The notes beneath the pieces were generated by a model that was not told the DNA's origin, did not search any database, and saw only the letters and a list, made by a program, of their open reading frames with translations. A DNA stretch of 64,000 bases from the NCBI RefSeq assembly GCF_019083805.1, contig NZ_JAHRDV010000011.1, forward strand, positions 1-64,000, given 5' to 3'. The DNA is from Acetobacter estunensis (GTDB taxonomy: Bacteria > Pseudomonadota > Alphaproteobacteria > Acetobacterales > Acetobacteraceae). Positions 43,428 through 51,421 of the stretch are shown piece by piece. Positions within the stretch are counted from its first letter, which is position 1, and each line of letters starts with the position of its first letter. A program made the translations under genes and the position numbers.

Positions 43428-44342
43428 CTACTCCGCCTTGTCTGTCACGAGGGTGAGGAGCGGAATATCGAAATCTTCCCCTCCTTCATCCGTTTCCTCG
43501 GTGGTATCACCAAAGGATCGGATGAGCGCCTCCAGATGGGCTTTCGTCGCGAGAAATTCGTCCGAGGTCATCTGCGCCGCTCGACGTGGGCGTGAAAGCG
43601 GTACTTCGATAACCTCCTCCACCCGACCGGGACGGGGCTTGAGCACAAGGATCCGGTCCGCCAGATAAATGGCCTCGTCCAGATCGTGCGTGATGAAAAC
43701 AATGGTGATGTCGATCTTGCGCCAAATCTCCATCAGATAGTTCTGCATCTTTAGCCGCGTCTGAGCATCCAGAGCGCTGAACGATTCATCCATCAACAGC
43801 ACGCGGGGGCGTGCCGCCAGCGCACGGGCAATGGCCACACGCTGTTGCATCCCACCAGAAAGCTGATGCGGGAAAGACGTGGCGAATTGTTCCAGCCCCA
43901 CCATCTGAAGCCATTGCATGGCCTGACGTCGCGCTTCCACACGATCCGTACCGCCCATTTCGATGCCGAACATCACGTTGCGGCAAACATCCAACCATGG
44001 AAACAGCGTGTATTTCTGAAACACCATGCCCCGATCAGGGCCGGGGCCATTTACTGGCTTTCCATCCACGAGGATGCGGCCAGAGGTAGCATCTTCCAGT
44101 CCGGCAAGGATACGGATCAAGGTCGATTTGCCACAACCCGAGGGGCCGACAACACAGACAAATTCGCGCCGATGAACACCGAACTCGATATCTTCAAGCG
44201 CTATGGTCTTATTGCGCTTCTGTGCAAAGACTTTTCCAACATGATCGATTTCCAGCACACATTCGCGCTGCCTGATCTGCGCCATGCGCTCGGCGACATC
44301 CGTTGGCAACACGCGATAGTCAGGGAGACAATGCTCAGTCAT
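43428..44342 (-). CDS. ABC transporter ATP-binding protein (nitrate/sulfonate/taurine type)
   Basis: 304 residues. Walker A GPSGCGKST, Q-loop VFQKYTLFPWLDV, signature LSGGMQQRVAIARALA, Walker B RVLLMDESFSALD and the switch His in FITHDLDEAIYLAD. The WxxV/LFPW pattern and short C-terminal extension fit the SsuB/TauB family. Its ATG overlaps the permease stop by 4 nt (ATGA). It energises uptake of the operon's substrate; the substrate (guanidine, urea or a derivative) is inferred from context only. A ~35-residue N-terminal stretch before the ABC core is unusual but has a clear start. Confidence 0.93.
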   Translation of the reverse strand: MTEHCLPDYRVLPTDVAERMAQIRQRECVLEIDHVGKVFAQKRNKTIALEDIEFGVHRREFVCVVGPSGCGKSTLIRILAGLEDATSGRILVDGKPVNGPGPDRGMVFQKYTLFPWLDVCRNVMFGIEMGGTDRVEARRQAMQWLQMVGLEQFATSFPHQLSGGMQQRVAIARALAARPRVLLMDESFSALDAQTRLKMQNYLMEIWRKIDITIVFITHDLDEAIYLADRILVLKPRPGRVEEVIEVPLSRPRRAAQMTSDEFLATKAHLEALIRSFGDTTEETDEGGEDFDIPLLTLVTDKAE

Positions 44343-45304
44343 CCGTCACTCTCCCTTTTCCACGTGAACAGTCTGCGGGCGAGCAAACCAAGCACCATGT
44401 CCGTGCCCAACCCGACAATGCCGATCAGGGCCATGGCGGCATACACATTGTCGAAATGCTGGTAACGTGCCTGCTGAGTAATGAACCAGGTGATACCCGA
44501 AGACGTGCCGATCAGTTCCGCCACAATCAGATATGTCCATGCCCAGCCAAGAAGGATACGCTGGTCGCGGTAAAGATCGGGTAGAATGCCCGGTATCACC
44601 ACACGAAAGAGCAGTTTCAAGCCCTTCGCACCGAGCGTGCGAGACGCTTCGATCAGCGCGAAATCCAGCTTACGGGTGGTGTTGGCAATGACCAGTATCT
44701 GCTGAAACAGCGTGCCGATAACGATGATGGCGATTTTGGGTGCGTCATAGATACCAAGAATAGCCACTGCGAGCGCACCGAAGGCGGGAGCTGGCAGATA
44801 ACGGAAAAAATCCACCGACGGCTCAACAAGGCGCGCCACGGCAGGCAAAGCGCCACAAAGCACTCCAAGCGGCACACCGATCAGTGAAGAGATGACGAAC
44901 CCCCAGAAAATGATCTGGATGCTGTGCCCGAAGGCCTGCGTGATGGAATGCTCCGCACCCGTTGGAGCCGAAGACGTGAAGGCGCGACCAAAAGCCGTCA
45001 GCACCTCACCCGGAGAAGGAAGATAGACGGGATTTGTCGCAACTCCCTGCGGAACAGGCAGGTTTTTTGTTCGCATCTCGCCCACGGCACGACTGAAATC
45101 CGCACGATTCATCCGCATGCCGGATTCGAGATAATCTTCGCCGCCGGGATCAGTGATGAGCACCTGTGGATGCCACACGAAAGGCAGGTAACTCACAGCG
45201 CTCCAGGCGAGTAAAGGCAGGAGCACCGCCAGAACACCGAACACGCCACGCGCTGTCCGATCGGTCCGACCATACAATCTCCACGAGGCGGAAAAGCCCT
45301 GCAT
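44339..45304 (-). CDS. ABC transporter permease (nitrate/sulfonate/taurine type)
   Basis: 321-residue BPD_transp_1 permease. An N-terminal helix (VLAVLLPLLAWSAVSYLPF) is followed by a ~90-residue periplasmic region and then five to six membrane helices. The cytoplasmic EAA loop reads LIEASRTLGAKGLKLLFRVVIPGILPDLYRD. Starts 20 nt downstream of the binding-protein stop and overlaps the ATPase gene by 4 nt. The long soluble loop containing TDPGGEDYLESGM is longer than in SsuC and is shared by the guanidine/urea-linked transporters. Confidence 0.92.
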   Translation of the reverse strand: MQGFSASWRLYGRTDRTARGVFGVLAVLLPLLAWSAVSYLPFVWHPQVLITDPGGEDYLESGMRMNRADFSRAVGEMRTKNLPVPQGVATNPVYLPSPGEVLTAFGRAFTSSAPTGAEHSITQAFGHSIQIIFWGFVISSLIGVPLGVLCGALPAVARLVEPSVDFFRYLPAPAFGALAVAILGIYDAPKIAIIVIGTLFQQILVIANTTRKLDFALIEASRTLGAKGLKLLFRVVIPGILPDLYRDQRILLGWAWTYLIVAELIGTSSGITWFITQQARYQHFDNVYAAMALIGIVGLGTDMVLGLLARRLFTWKRESDG

Positions 45305-45324
45305 GGCGGTCTCCTGCCTCAGCC

Positions 45325-46308
45325 TTATTTCGCAGATTCTACGAAGGACGGGTCGATGTAACTATCTACATTTTGCGACGTCTTGTAGACACCATAACGA
45401 ACATTGAAGGAGTCGGAGACGGCTGTGGAACCATAGAGCGAACCCAGACCGTCCTTCTTTGTGAAAACAGTCTTATCATCCGCAATCGTCAACAGATGCG
45501 TCCCCTTAAGAAAACGCTTGTAAGCATCAGGAGAGATACCCGTGCGGGCCGCCATGATACGCAAGGCTTCAGGCTGTGTTTTCGGATCGTTAATGTAGGC
45601 CACGACATGATCCCATACACCGACCAGTCGCTGCCACTGATCCCGGTTGTCATGCAAGGACTGTGGATCCACGACAATCGTGTCGTAGATCAGACCGGGC
45701 GCCTCGTGCGACGTGAACACCGGACGCGCGCCAGGCACCATGTGCAGGGCCTGTCCGGCATTAGGTTGCCAGGCAGCCACTGCCGCAACCTCGCCTGAAG
45801 CGAGAACCTGCGGTGTCTCATTGGTCTTGGTGTTGACCAGTTTCACATCTTTCTCGCTCATACCGGCCTTTTCCAGACCCGTAAGCAGAAGGAGATGGTC
45901 GACGAGGCCCTCTTCGACCGCGATCGATTTACCCTTAAGGCCCTGCATATCGGTGATTCCTGGCTGGGCCACCACCATGTCGTTACCGTCGGAATAGTCG
46001 GTAACGAGGATCATCTCGCCTTTATGGCCGTTCGCGCCCGTCACCAGAGCGTCGCCATTCGTGGCCATGACGGCATCCAGCTTGTGCGCGGAAAACGCAT
46101 CGAGCGAAGCGCTGTAATCGAACCACTGAAAGTCCGCATCTACACCTGCATTTTTCAGCCACCCCTTATCGATAGCCACCTGCCATGCCACCCAGCCCGG
46201 CCAATCGCTGTAACCGATCTTCAATGTCGCGGCGGACGCTGAGGCGAGAGTCGCAACAGCGCAGACGCCAGCAAACAGGGCTTTGCGAAGAGATGAGAGC
46301 AGGCGCAT
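45325..46308 (-). CDS. ABC transporter periplasmic substrate-binding protein (NMT1/TauA-like)
   Basis: 327 residues with a signal peptide (ALFAGVCAVATLASASA) then the NMT1/SsuA-like fold starting ATLKIGYSDWPGWVAWQVAIDKGWLKNAG. The YSDWPGW segment resembles the aromatic ligand pocket of nitrate/taurine-type binding proteins. First gene of the operon; its ribosome site CCGGAG lies between the 28-bp operator and the ATG. Homologues near DUF1989/carboxylase genes are believed to bind guanidine; no direct proof here. Confidence 0.9.
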   Translation of the reverse strand: MRLLSSLRKALFAGVCAVATLASASAATLKIGYSDWPGWVAWQVAIDKGWLKNAGVDADFQWFDYSASLDAFSAHKLDAVMATNGDALVTGANGHKGEMILVTDYSDGNDMVVAQPGITDMQGLKGKSIAVEEGLVDHLLLLTGLEKAGMSEKDVKLVNTKTNETPQVLASGEVAAVAAWQPNAGQALHMVPGARPVFTSHEAPGLIYDTIVVDPQSLHDNRDQWQRLVGVWDHVVAYINDPKTQPEALRIMAARTGISPDAYKRFLKGTHLLTIADDKTVFTKKDGLGSLYGSTAVSDSFNVRYGVYKTSQNVDSYIDPSFVESAK

Positions 46309-46320
46309 GGACAGACTCCG

Positions 46321-46348
46321 GTAATACGAATTAGGAAAATCGTATTAC
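46321..46348. promoter_or_regulatory. 28-bp inverted-repeat operator, NikR-format
   Basis: GTAATACGA (46321-46329), 10 nt, TCGTATTAC (46340-46348), a perfect 9-bp palindrome. Read as 6-bp half-sites it is GTAATA-N16-TATTAC, the same 28-bp frame as the E. coli NikR operator GTATGA-N16-TCATAC. It begins at or just after the predicted transcription start and ends 12 nt before the binding-protein ATG, a classic repressor position. It is the probable target of the NikR-like protein in the same operon. Confidence 0.75.
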
Positions 46349-46350
46349 TC

Positions 46351-46379
46351 ATTCTCCGGTGGAATCCCGACCATTGCAA
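46351..46379 (-). promoter_or_regulatory. Sigma-70-like promoter of the guanidine/urea operon
   Basis: On the minus strand TTGCAA (46379-46374) is separated by exactly 17 nt from GAGAAT (46356-46351). Each hexamer matches four of six consensus positions. The start would be at about 46344, at the upstream arm of the operator. Confidence 0.5.
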
Positions 46380-46483
46380 CATAAAAATGTTTTTATCCCG
46401 AAACTAAAATATATTTTACCATAATGTGTTGATTTTATTGTCTTATCTGAAGATGATGTAATTTTAAAATTGAAGGATGAATG

Positions 46484-46518
46484 AAAAAATGCACATGACA
46501 GCCGTAATCATGTGCATT
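46484..46518 (-). terminator. Intrinsic terminator of the PAP2 gene
   Basis: On the minus strand AATGCACATGA pairs with TCATGTGCATT (46508-46518 with 46488-46498), 9-nt loop, followed by a run of T. It lies 136 nt after the PAP2 gene stop and isolates it from the downstream operon. The rest of the 46309-46653 gap is AT-rich and holds the promoter and operator; no gene and no ykkC-type guanidine riboswitch was recognised. Confidence 0.8.
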
Positions 46519-46653
46519 GGACTCGGGGTGGACTGTCGATAATTTGCTATTCTTGAATCGATACTCGAGAGCAACGCAGACACCTACAATCTAGGATGAC
46601 GAGGCTAGGCTTTGCGGTGAAAAGACGACCATCAGCGGATTGAGAAACGTCCC

Positions 46654-47511
46654 CTATCTCTCCTCTGATATGACACCTTCGCAGCCGCCACTTTTCCCGC
46701 CCAACTCACCATGATGATGCCTTGGAATATGAAGCGTGGCTTTGATCGCGTGTTTGATGGTCTGGGCTTCATCACGCACACTGAGCAGCATGCTGGCAAC
46801 GGAGAAGCTAGCGTACAAGAAAAGGCCATAAAAAACGCCAGGCCTACGCTGTTCAAAATCCAGAGCCGCCTGAACAGGGTATGACCGGATCAGAGGCAGA
46901 CCTAATTCCACAACAAAAACGCCCAATGCCGAACCCGCCAGCACATCGGTAGGATAATGTATGCAGAAATAGACTCGGCAAAGATTGACCAGAATGGCAA
47001 AGCCTATCAGCACCAGACCAATACGACGTGAAATCAGCCATACAGACAGCACGAGACCGGCAAGCAAGGCGGCATGATCGCTGGGAAACGATCCCCAACC
47101 TGTCAGGGATGTCGGATCCACCGGCAAAGGCAGCACCACATGTATATCTGCATCATGCAAGGGCCGCACATGACCTCGCACGGCAAGCTGCGCCAACCGG
47201 CTTAGGATACCGGCCAGCATGGAAAAAACGAGCCCATACAAAATGATGCCGCGGTCTGTCCGAGAGGGATGCGCAAACCACAGACCGAATAGGACCGCGA
47301 CAACAATAGCCACAGTCACACCATCGGATGTAAACCAGTACAAGAGTGCATCGATAATATAAGATCGGTTTGCCAGCGTATTTAAAGCTTTAACAATGGC
47401 GTAATCGCCCGATCCCACATGAAACCGAGCCAGAGCCGTCAGAATAACAAAAAGAACGCCAGATCCGACCAAAATCGTTTTACGACTCAGTGATTTATCC
47501 GGGTATTCCAT
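46654..47511 (-). CDS. PAP2-superfamily membrane phosphatase
   Basis: 285 residues from ATG 47511 (GGAA 9 nt upstream). About six membrane helices with the phosphatase signature split over loops: a RLAQLAVRGHVRPLHD segment (in place of KxxxxxxRP), GWGSFPSDHAALLAGL (SGH motif as PSDHA), and YFCIHYPTDVLAGSALGVF (final RxxxxxHxxxD). Likely acts on lipid pyrophosphates such as undecaprenyl-PP or phosphatidate. Its upstream region (47512-47652) is AT-rich with two TATAAT boxes on the minus strand (at 47608-47613 and 47631-47636). Somewhat low in GC. Confidence 0.85.
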   Translation of the reverse strand: MEYPDKSLSRKTILVGSGVLFVILTALARFHVGSGDYAIVKALNTLANRSYIIDALLYWFTSDGVTVAIVVAVLFGLWFAHPSRTDRGIILYGLVFSMLAGILSRLAQLAVRGHVRPLHDADIHVVLPLPVDPTSLTGWGSFPSDHAALLAGLVLSVWLISRRIGLVLIGFAILVNLCRVYFCIHYPTDVLAGSALGVFVVELGLPLIRSYPVQAALDFEQRRPGVFYGLFLYASFSVASMLLSVRDEAQTIKHAIKATLHIPRHHHGELGGKSGGCEGVISEER

Positions 47512-47652
47512 ACGCGATTCCAGCCTCAGATATCCAAGCACTTACTTGGACATTCCAAAACCGAAATACTTCTTCTCTTTTTTACACCAAAGCAATCGAC
47601 AAAAAATATTATAGTGTGTCAAAGCGCAACATTATAACATCAACACGCAAGA

Positions 47653-48189
47653 CTAAGCCTGATCCACCCGGAGCAGTTCCAAAGCACGCGCAATCGTCCT
47701 AGCTGGAGAAGACAGCGCATTCAAAATCAACACATGCTCATCGGGGCCCGGCGGCTCCAGAGTGGCAAGCTGGCTGTCCAGAAGACTTGCCGGCATGAAG
47801 TGCCCCTTGCGTCCCTTCAGTCTCTGTTCGAGCACATCACGCGGCACGTTCAGCAGCAGAAACGTGATGTCCACACCGTCTGCGGCCAGCAATTGCCGGT
47901 AAGACCGCTTGAGCGCCGAGCAGGACATGATACCGCCCCCGCCCTCCCGCGCACGGGCGTCGATCCACGCACGACAGGCCTGAAGCCACGGAAGACGATC
48001 CTCATCCGTCAGCGGAATACCCGCCGCCATCTTCTCGATGTTGCTTTTGGGATGCAGATCGTCCCCTTCCTGAAAAGGCCAGCCGAGTAGATTGTGCAGC
48101 CCTTCGGCCACCATGGTCTTGCCGCTGGCGGTCACACCCATCAACACCACGATACGCGGCGTAATACCCTGGGCTACCGGCTGCTCCAT
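47653..48189 (-). CDS. gntK: Gluconokinase
   Basis: Phosphorylates gluconate to 6-phosphogluconate. 178 residues, P-loop GVTASGKT, GWPFQEGDDLHPKSNIEKM (substrate and Mg2+ residues), the SCSALKRSYRQLL motif and GRKGHFMPASLLDSQLATLE characteristic of GntK. It is the last gene of the pentose-phosphate operon, 30 nt after rpiA, so gluconate made by periplasmic glucose oxidation in such bacteria can feed the operon's pathway directly. Confidence 0.95.
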   Translation of the reverse strand: MEQPVAQGITPRIVVLMGVTASGKTMVAEGLHNLLGWPFQEGDDLHPKSNIEKMAAGIPLTDEDRLPWLQACRAWIDARAREGGGGIMSCSALKRSYRQLLAADGVDITFLLLNVPRDVLEQRLKGRKGHFMPASLLDSQLATLEPPGPDEHVLILNALSSPARTIARALELLRVDQA

Positions 48190-48219
48190 GATGGCCTCTC
48201 TTCCTTTTTGGATCGGTTC

Positions 48220-48924
48220 TCAGACCACCGCCAGCCGGGTGACACCATCGGAACCCGCCACGATGGCCTCCGTGGCAAGTCCGACAAACAGACCGCACTC
48301 CACCACACCGATCACCGAGCGGATATCGCGCTCCATCTGCGCCGGATCGTCGATCACTGGAAAGGTGCAATCGAGAATCAGGTTGCCACCATCACTGACG
48401 AAGAACGCTCCCTCACGATTGCGACGTGGCGAAATCCGCGCACCGAATTTCTCCAGATGACGCGCTGTGCTTTCCCATCCGAAAGGTGTGACCTCGACCG
48501 GCAGAAGCGTGTGCGCGCCCAGATGATCCACAAGCTTGCTTTCGTCAGCTACGATCACCAGACGCTTCGAAGCGGCAGCCACGATCTTCTCACGCAGCAG
48601 CGCCCCACCAAGTCCCTTGATGAGATCCAGCGAGCCACGCTTGATCTCATCTGCGCCATCAATGGTCAGATCCACCACCGCATGTTCAGAAAACGTCGTC
48701 AGCGGAATCCCAAGGCTCCGCGCCTGCGTTTCGGTCGCGACCGATGTCGGGATACCGAGAAAGCGCAGCCCTTCCGCGTGACGCCGTCCCAATGCGGCCA
48801 CCACGAACGCCGCCGTGCTGCCAGTGCCCAACCCCACGACCATGCCATCCTCGACCAGTGCTGCCGCCTGTTCAGCCGCTTGCCGTTTCAGTTCCTTTGC
48901 CATTTCCGACGTGAGTGCTGTCAT
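48220..48924 (-). CDS. rpiA: Ribose-5-phosphate isomerase A
   Basis: Interconverts ribose 5-phosphate and ribulose 5-phosphate. 234 residues with VGLGTGSTAAFVVAAL, SVATETQARSLGIPL, DLTIDGADEIKRG (catalytic Asp) and KGLGGALLREKIVAAAS (Lys and Glu of the active site). 15 nt downstream of pgl. Confidence 0.95.
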   Translation of the reverse strand: MTALTSEMAKELKRQAAEQAAALVEDGMVVGLGTGSTAAFVVAALGRRHAEGLRFLGIPTSVATETQARSLGIPLTTFSEHAVVDLTIDGADEIKRGSLDLIKGLGGALLREKIVAAASKRLVIVADESKLVDHLGAHTLLPVEVTPFGWESTARHLEKFGARISPRRNREGAFFVSDGGNLILDCTFPVIDDPAQMERDIRSVIGVVECGLFVGLATEAIVAGSDGVTRLAVV

Positions 48925-48939
48925 TATTCTTATCCTTGC

Positions 48940-49683
48940 TCACTCTTGCGGCTGGCCCGCCGCCTGCCTGTCCACAATCCACTCGATCTGTCCGTCCGAA
49001 CGAATGCGGCTGGCCGGTTCCGCCGGATCGCCTGCCCGCACCCGCTCCAGCACTTCCGTCTTGGAGGTGCCGGTGACGAGAAACAGCACATAGCGGCTCG
49101 ACGCAATGGCTGGATAGGTCAATGTCAGGCGCGTATGCGGTGCGTCATCGGGCACACACGGCGCCACCCAGCGCGTCTTCTCTTCCAGAACCGGCTGGCG
49201 GGGAAAGAGGGACGCCGTATGTCCATTCTCGCCCAGTCCCAGCAGCACCATGTCAAACAGCGGTTTGTTGGGCATGAGACGGTCTGCGCCATAAACCTTC
49301 TTCAACTCGGCTTCATAGGCCCGTGCTGCCTCATCCGGATCGCCCCGATCGGGCATGGGATGAATATTAGCGGCTGGCACTTTCACTTTCGAGAACAGAA
49401 TGTCCTGCGCCATGCCCCGGTTGCTGTCAGGGGAATCCGCCGGAACAAAGCGGTCATCGCCAAAGAAGAACTGCACCTTCTTCCACGGAAACAGGCTGGC
49501 GTAAGATGGAGCGGCCATGAGCGTGTAGAGCTTCTTCGGCGTGGAACCTCCTGAGAGCGCAATGCGAAATGTTCTACGTGCTTCACAGGCTTTTTCCAGC
49601 AGAAACGCGGCGACATGCCGCGCCACCGCATCCGCATTCTCCAACACGACTTCCTGAGCCGACATCACGTCATGCCCATTCAT
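48940..49683 (-). CDS. pgl: 6-phosphogluconolactonase
   Basis: Hydrolyses 6-phosphogluconolactone. 247 residues of the SugarP_isomerase/NagB-like type: IALSGGSTPKKLYTLM, VQFFFGDDRFVPADSPDSNRGMA, and DMVLLGLGENGHTASLFP (catalytic His). Overlaps the preceding HAD gene by 4 nt, so the genes are translationally coupled. An internal ATG at 49665 is also possible. Confidence 0.95.
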   Translation of the reverse strand: MNGHDVMSAQEVVLENADAVARHVAAFLLEKACEARRTFRIALSGGSTPKKLYTLMAAPSYASLFPWKKVQFFFGDDRFVPADSPDSNRGMAQDILFSKVKVPAANIHPMPDRGDPDEAARAYEAELKKVYGADRLMPNKPLFDMVLLGLGENGHTASLFPRQPVLEEKTRWVAPCVPDDAPHTRLTLTYPAIASSRYVLFLVTGTSKTEVLERVRAGDPAEPASRIRSDGQIEWIVDRQAAGQPQE

Positions 49684-50519
49684 GACCTTACTCCCAAAAT
49701 GTGATCTTCCAACGCACGGGCAAAGCCTTCATCTTCGCTGGACGCGGTCACGAAGGTGGCCTCCGCCTTCACACTGTCCACCGCCTGCCCCATGGCTACG
49801 GAAACACCGGACGCATGGAACATCGGTACATCATTGGGCTGGTCGCCCAGCGTCATGATCTGCGCAGGCGGCACATCGAGCAGGCGCGAAAGTGTGTGCA
49901 CCACGCAGCCCTTATTGGCATCCGGATGCGTCACGTCGAGGTAATAGGGCTGCGACAGTGCCGCAGACGCCTGCTTGCCCAGTGCCTTCTGCACTTCGCC
50001 TTCCAGCGTTTTCATCAAGGACAGATCATCGCTCACACCGGTGATTTTCACGATGCCGTCCGTGATCGTATCCAGATCGGAACACACGATGGGCGGAAAC
50101 TTCACCGTCCACTGTTCACGCGCCACATGCGGATGGTTCAGATCGGGCACCAGCCACTCATTGCCACGATAGAGCCAGACATCCACGCCACGCTTACGCA
50201 TCAACCCAACCGTCTGCTTCACCACATCCGGCGGCAAGGTGAGTGACTGGATGACCGAGAAATCGGGCTTCACCATCAGGCCGCCATTAAATCCGGCAAT
50301 CGGTGTGTCCAGTTCAAGCGGCCCGAACAGCATTTCCATGCCTTTGGGCGGACGGCCCGACGTGATGGCGAACAGAATACCCAAACGACGCAGCGCCTTC
50401 ACGGCTGCAATGGCGCGCTCGGTCAGAACTTTCTCCCGCGTGACCAGCGTGCCGTCCACATCGGCCAGCACGAGACGGACGGAGGCAGGATCAGCAGCGG
50501 GCACGCGGGAGGCATTCAT
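49680..50519 (-). CDS. Cof-type HAD-IIB phosphatase (first of a tandem pair)
   Basis: 279 residues from ATG 50519. HAD motif I is DVDGTLVTREK, motif II ITSGRPP, and motif IV GDQPNDVPMF; a cap segment between them is of the IIB type. The gene is embedded in the pentose-phosphate operon and overlaps both neighbours by 4 nt. By context it may dephosphorylate a sugar phosphate, for instance an overflow or damaged phosphate. It is clearly paralogous to the next gene upstream (shared ALNGGLM/ALNGALI and YYLDVTHPDANKG/YYLDITPLEANKG segments). Confidence 0.85.
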   Translation of the reverse strand: MNASRVPAADPASVRLVLADVDGTLVTREKVLTERAIAAVKALRRLGILFAITSGRPPKGMEMLFGPLELDTPIAGFNGGLMVKPDFSVIQSLTLPPDVVKQTVGLMRKRGVDVWLYRGNEWLVPDLNHPHVAREQWTVKFPPIVCSDLDTITDGIVKITGVSDDLSLMKTLEGEVQKALGKQASAALSQPYYLDVTHPDANKGCVVHTLSRLLDVPPAQIMTLGDQPNDVPMFHASGVSVAMGQAVDSVKAEATFVTASSEDEGFARALEDHILGVRS

Positions 50520-51385
50520 GTCATGGTGGCTCCCGGAACACGCGGCAGAATGAAGGTCTCGACCGCTTTGGCCCAACCTTCGTTCTCATTCGTGTCGGTT
50601 ATGACATGCGCGTGCGACGCCACCTCGTCCGTCGCATTGCCCATAGCAATCGCCAGCCCCGCGATGTCGAGCATCGGAATGTCGTTGGGCATGTCGCCCA
50701 GACACGCGATCTCGTGCAACGGCACGTCCATCAGCTTGCCCAACTCACGCAAGGCATGCCCCTTGTTGGCCTCAAGCGGCGTAATATCGAGGTAATAATC
50801 CGCCGACCGCGCCACGCTGGCGCGTCCCGCCAGCAACTCTCCAATCTCGGCTTCCTGCCGGATCAGCAGATCATAATCCGCGCTGGAGCCGGTAAGTTTA
50901 CCCACCTTATCTTCGAACGGACCGAAATCACTCACAACTTTGGGCGTAATACCGAGCGTTTTCGCTTCCTGCGGGGCATACCCCGTGGTCGCATCCCGCA
51001 CGATCCAGTCCGTGCCGACAAACAGCCACGGCTCGACGTCATGCACGCTGAACATATCCAGCGTTTCCTGTACAGCATCTTTGGGAAGCGTCAGGGAAGA
51101 GAGCGTGCGACCCTGCGCATCATGGATCAACGCGCCGTTCAGCGCCGCGCAGGGCGTCTCGAGCTTGAGCGCATCCAGATAGCGCGTCACACCCGGCATG
51201 GCGCGACTGCTGACCAGACACACGGCCACACCCGCTTCACGCAAACGAGCAATGGCTTTTACCGTCGCCTGCGTGACCTGCTTGTGAGGCGTCAGCAGTG
51301 TGCCGTCCATGTCACTGACGACCAGCCGGACCACGTCCGTCGGAGGGGCCTTGGCGTCGTGGCGGGCTTCTTCGTCGGTTCTCAT
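50516..51385 (-). CDS. Cof-type HAD-IIB phosphatase (second of the tandem pair)
   Basis: 289 residues from ATG 51385, preceded by GGGGAGAG. HAD motif I DMDGTLLTPHK, motif II VSSRAMP, Lys region, and motif IV GDMPNDIPML. Ends with ATGA overlap into the paralogue. The two proteins share domain order throughout, which implies a local duplication followed by divergence. Substrate unknown; place in the operon suggests sugar phosphates. Confidence 0.85.
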   Translation of the reverse strand: MRTDEEARHDAKAPPTDVVRLVVSDMDGTLLTPHKQVTQATVKAIARLREAGVAVCLVSSRAMPGVTRYLDALKLETPCAALNGALIHDAQGRTLSSLTLPKDAVQETLDMFSVHDVEPWLFVGTDWIVRDATTGYAPQEAKTLGITPKVVSDFGPFEDKVGKLTGSSADYDLLIRQEAEIGELLAGRASVARSADYYLDITPLEANKGHALRELGKLMDVPLHEIACLGDMPNDIPMLDIAGLAIAMGNATDEVASHAHVITDTNENEGWAKAVETFILPRVPGATMT

Positions 51386-51421
51386 CAACTCTCCCCTGAA
51401 GGCGGCTTTTCAGGCCGTCAC

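Noticed and set aside
46309..46653. Search for a ykkC-type guanidine riboswitch in the operon leader
   Set aside because: The conserved riboswitch segments were not found on the minus strand; only a terminator, promoter and operator were recognised. A covariance search would settle it.
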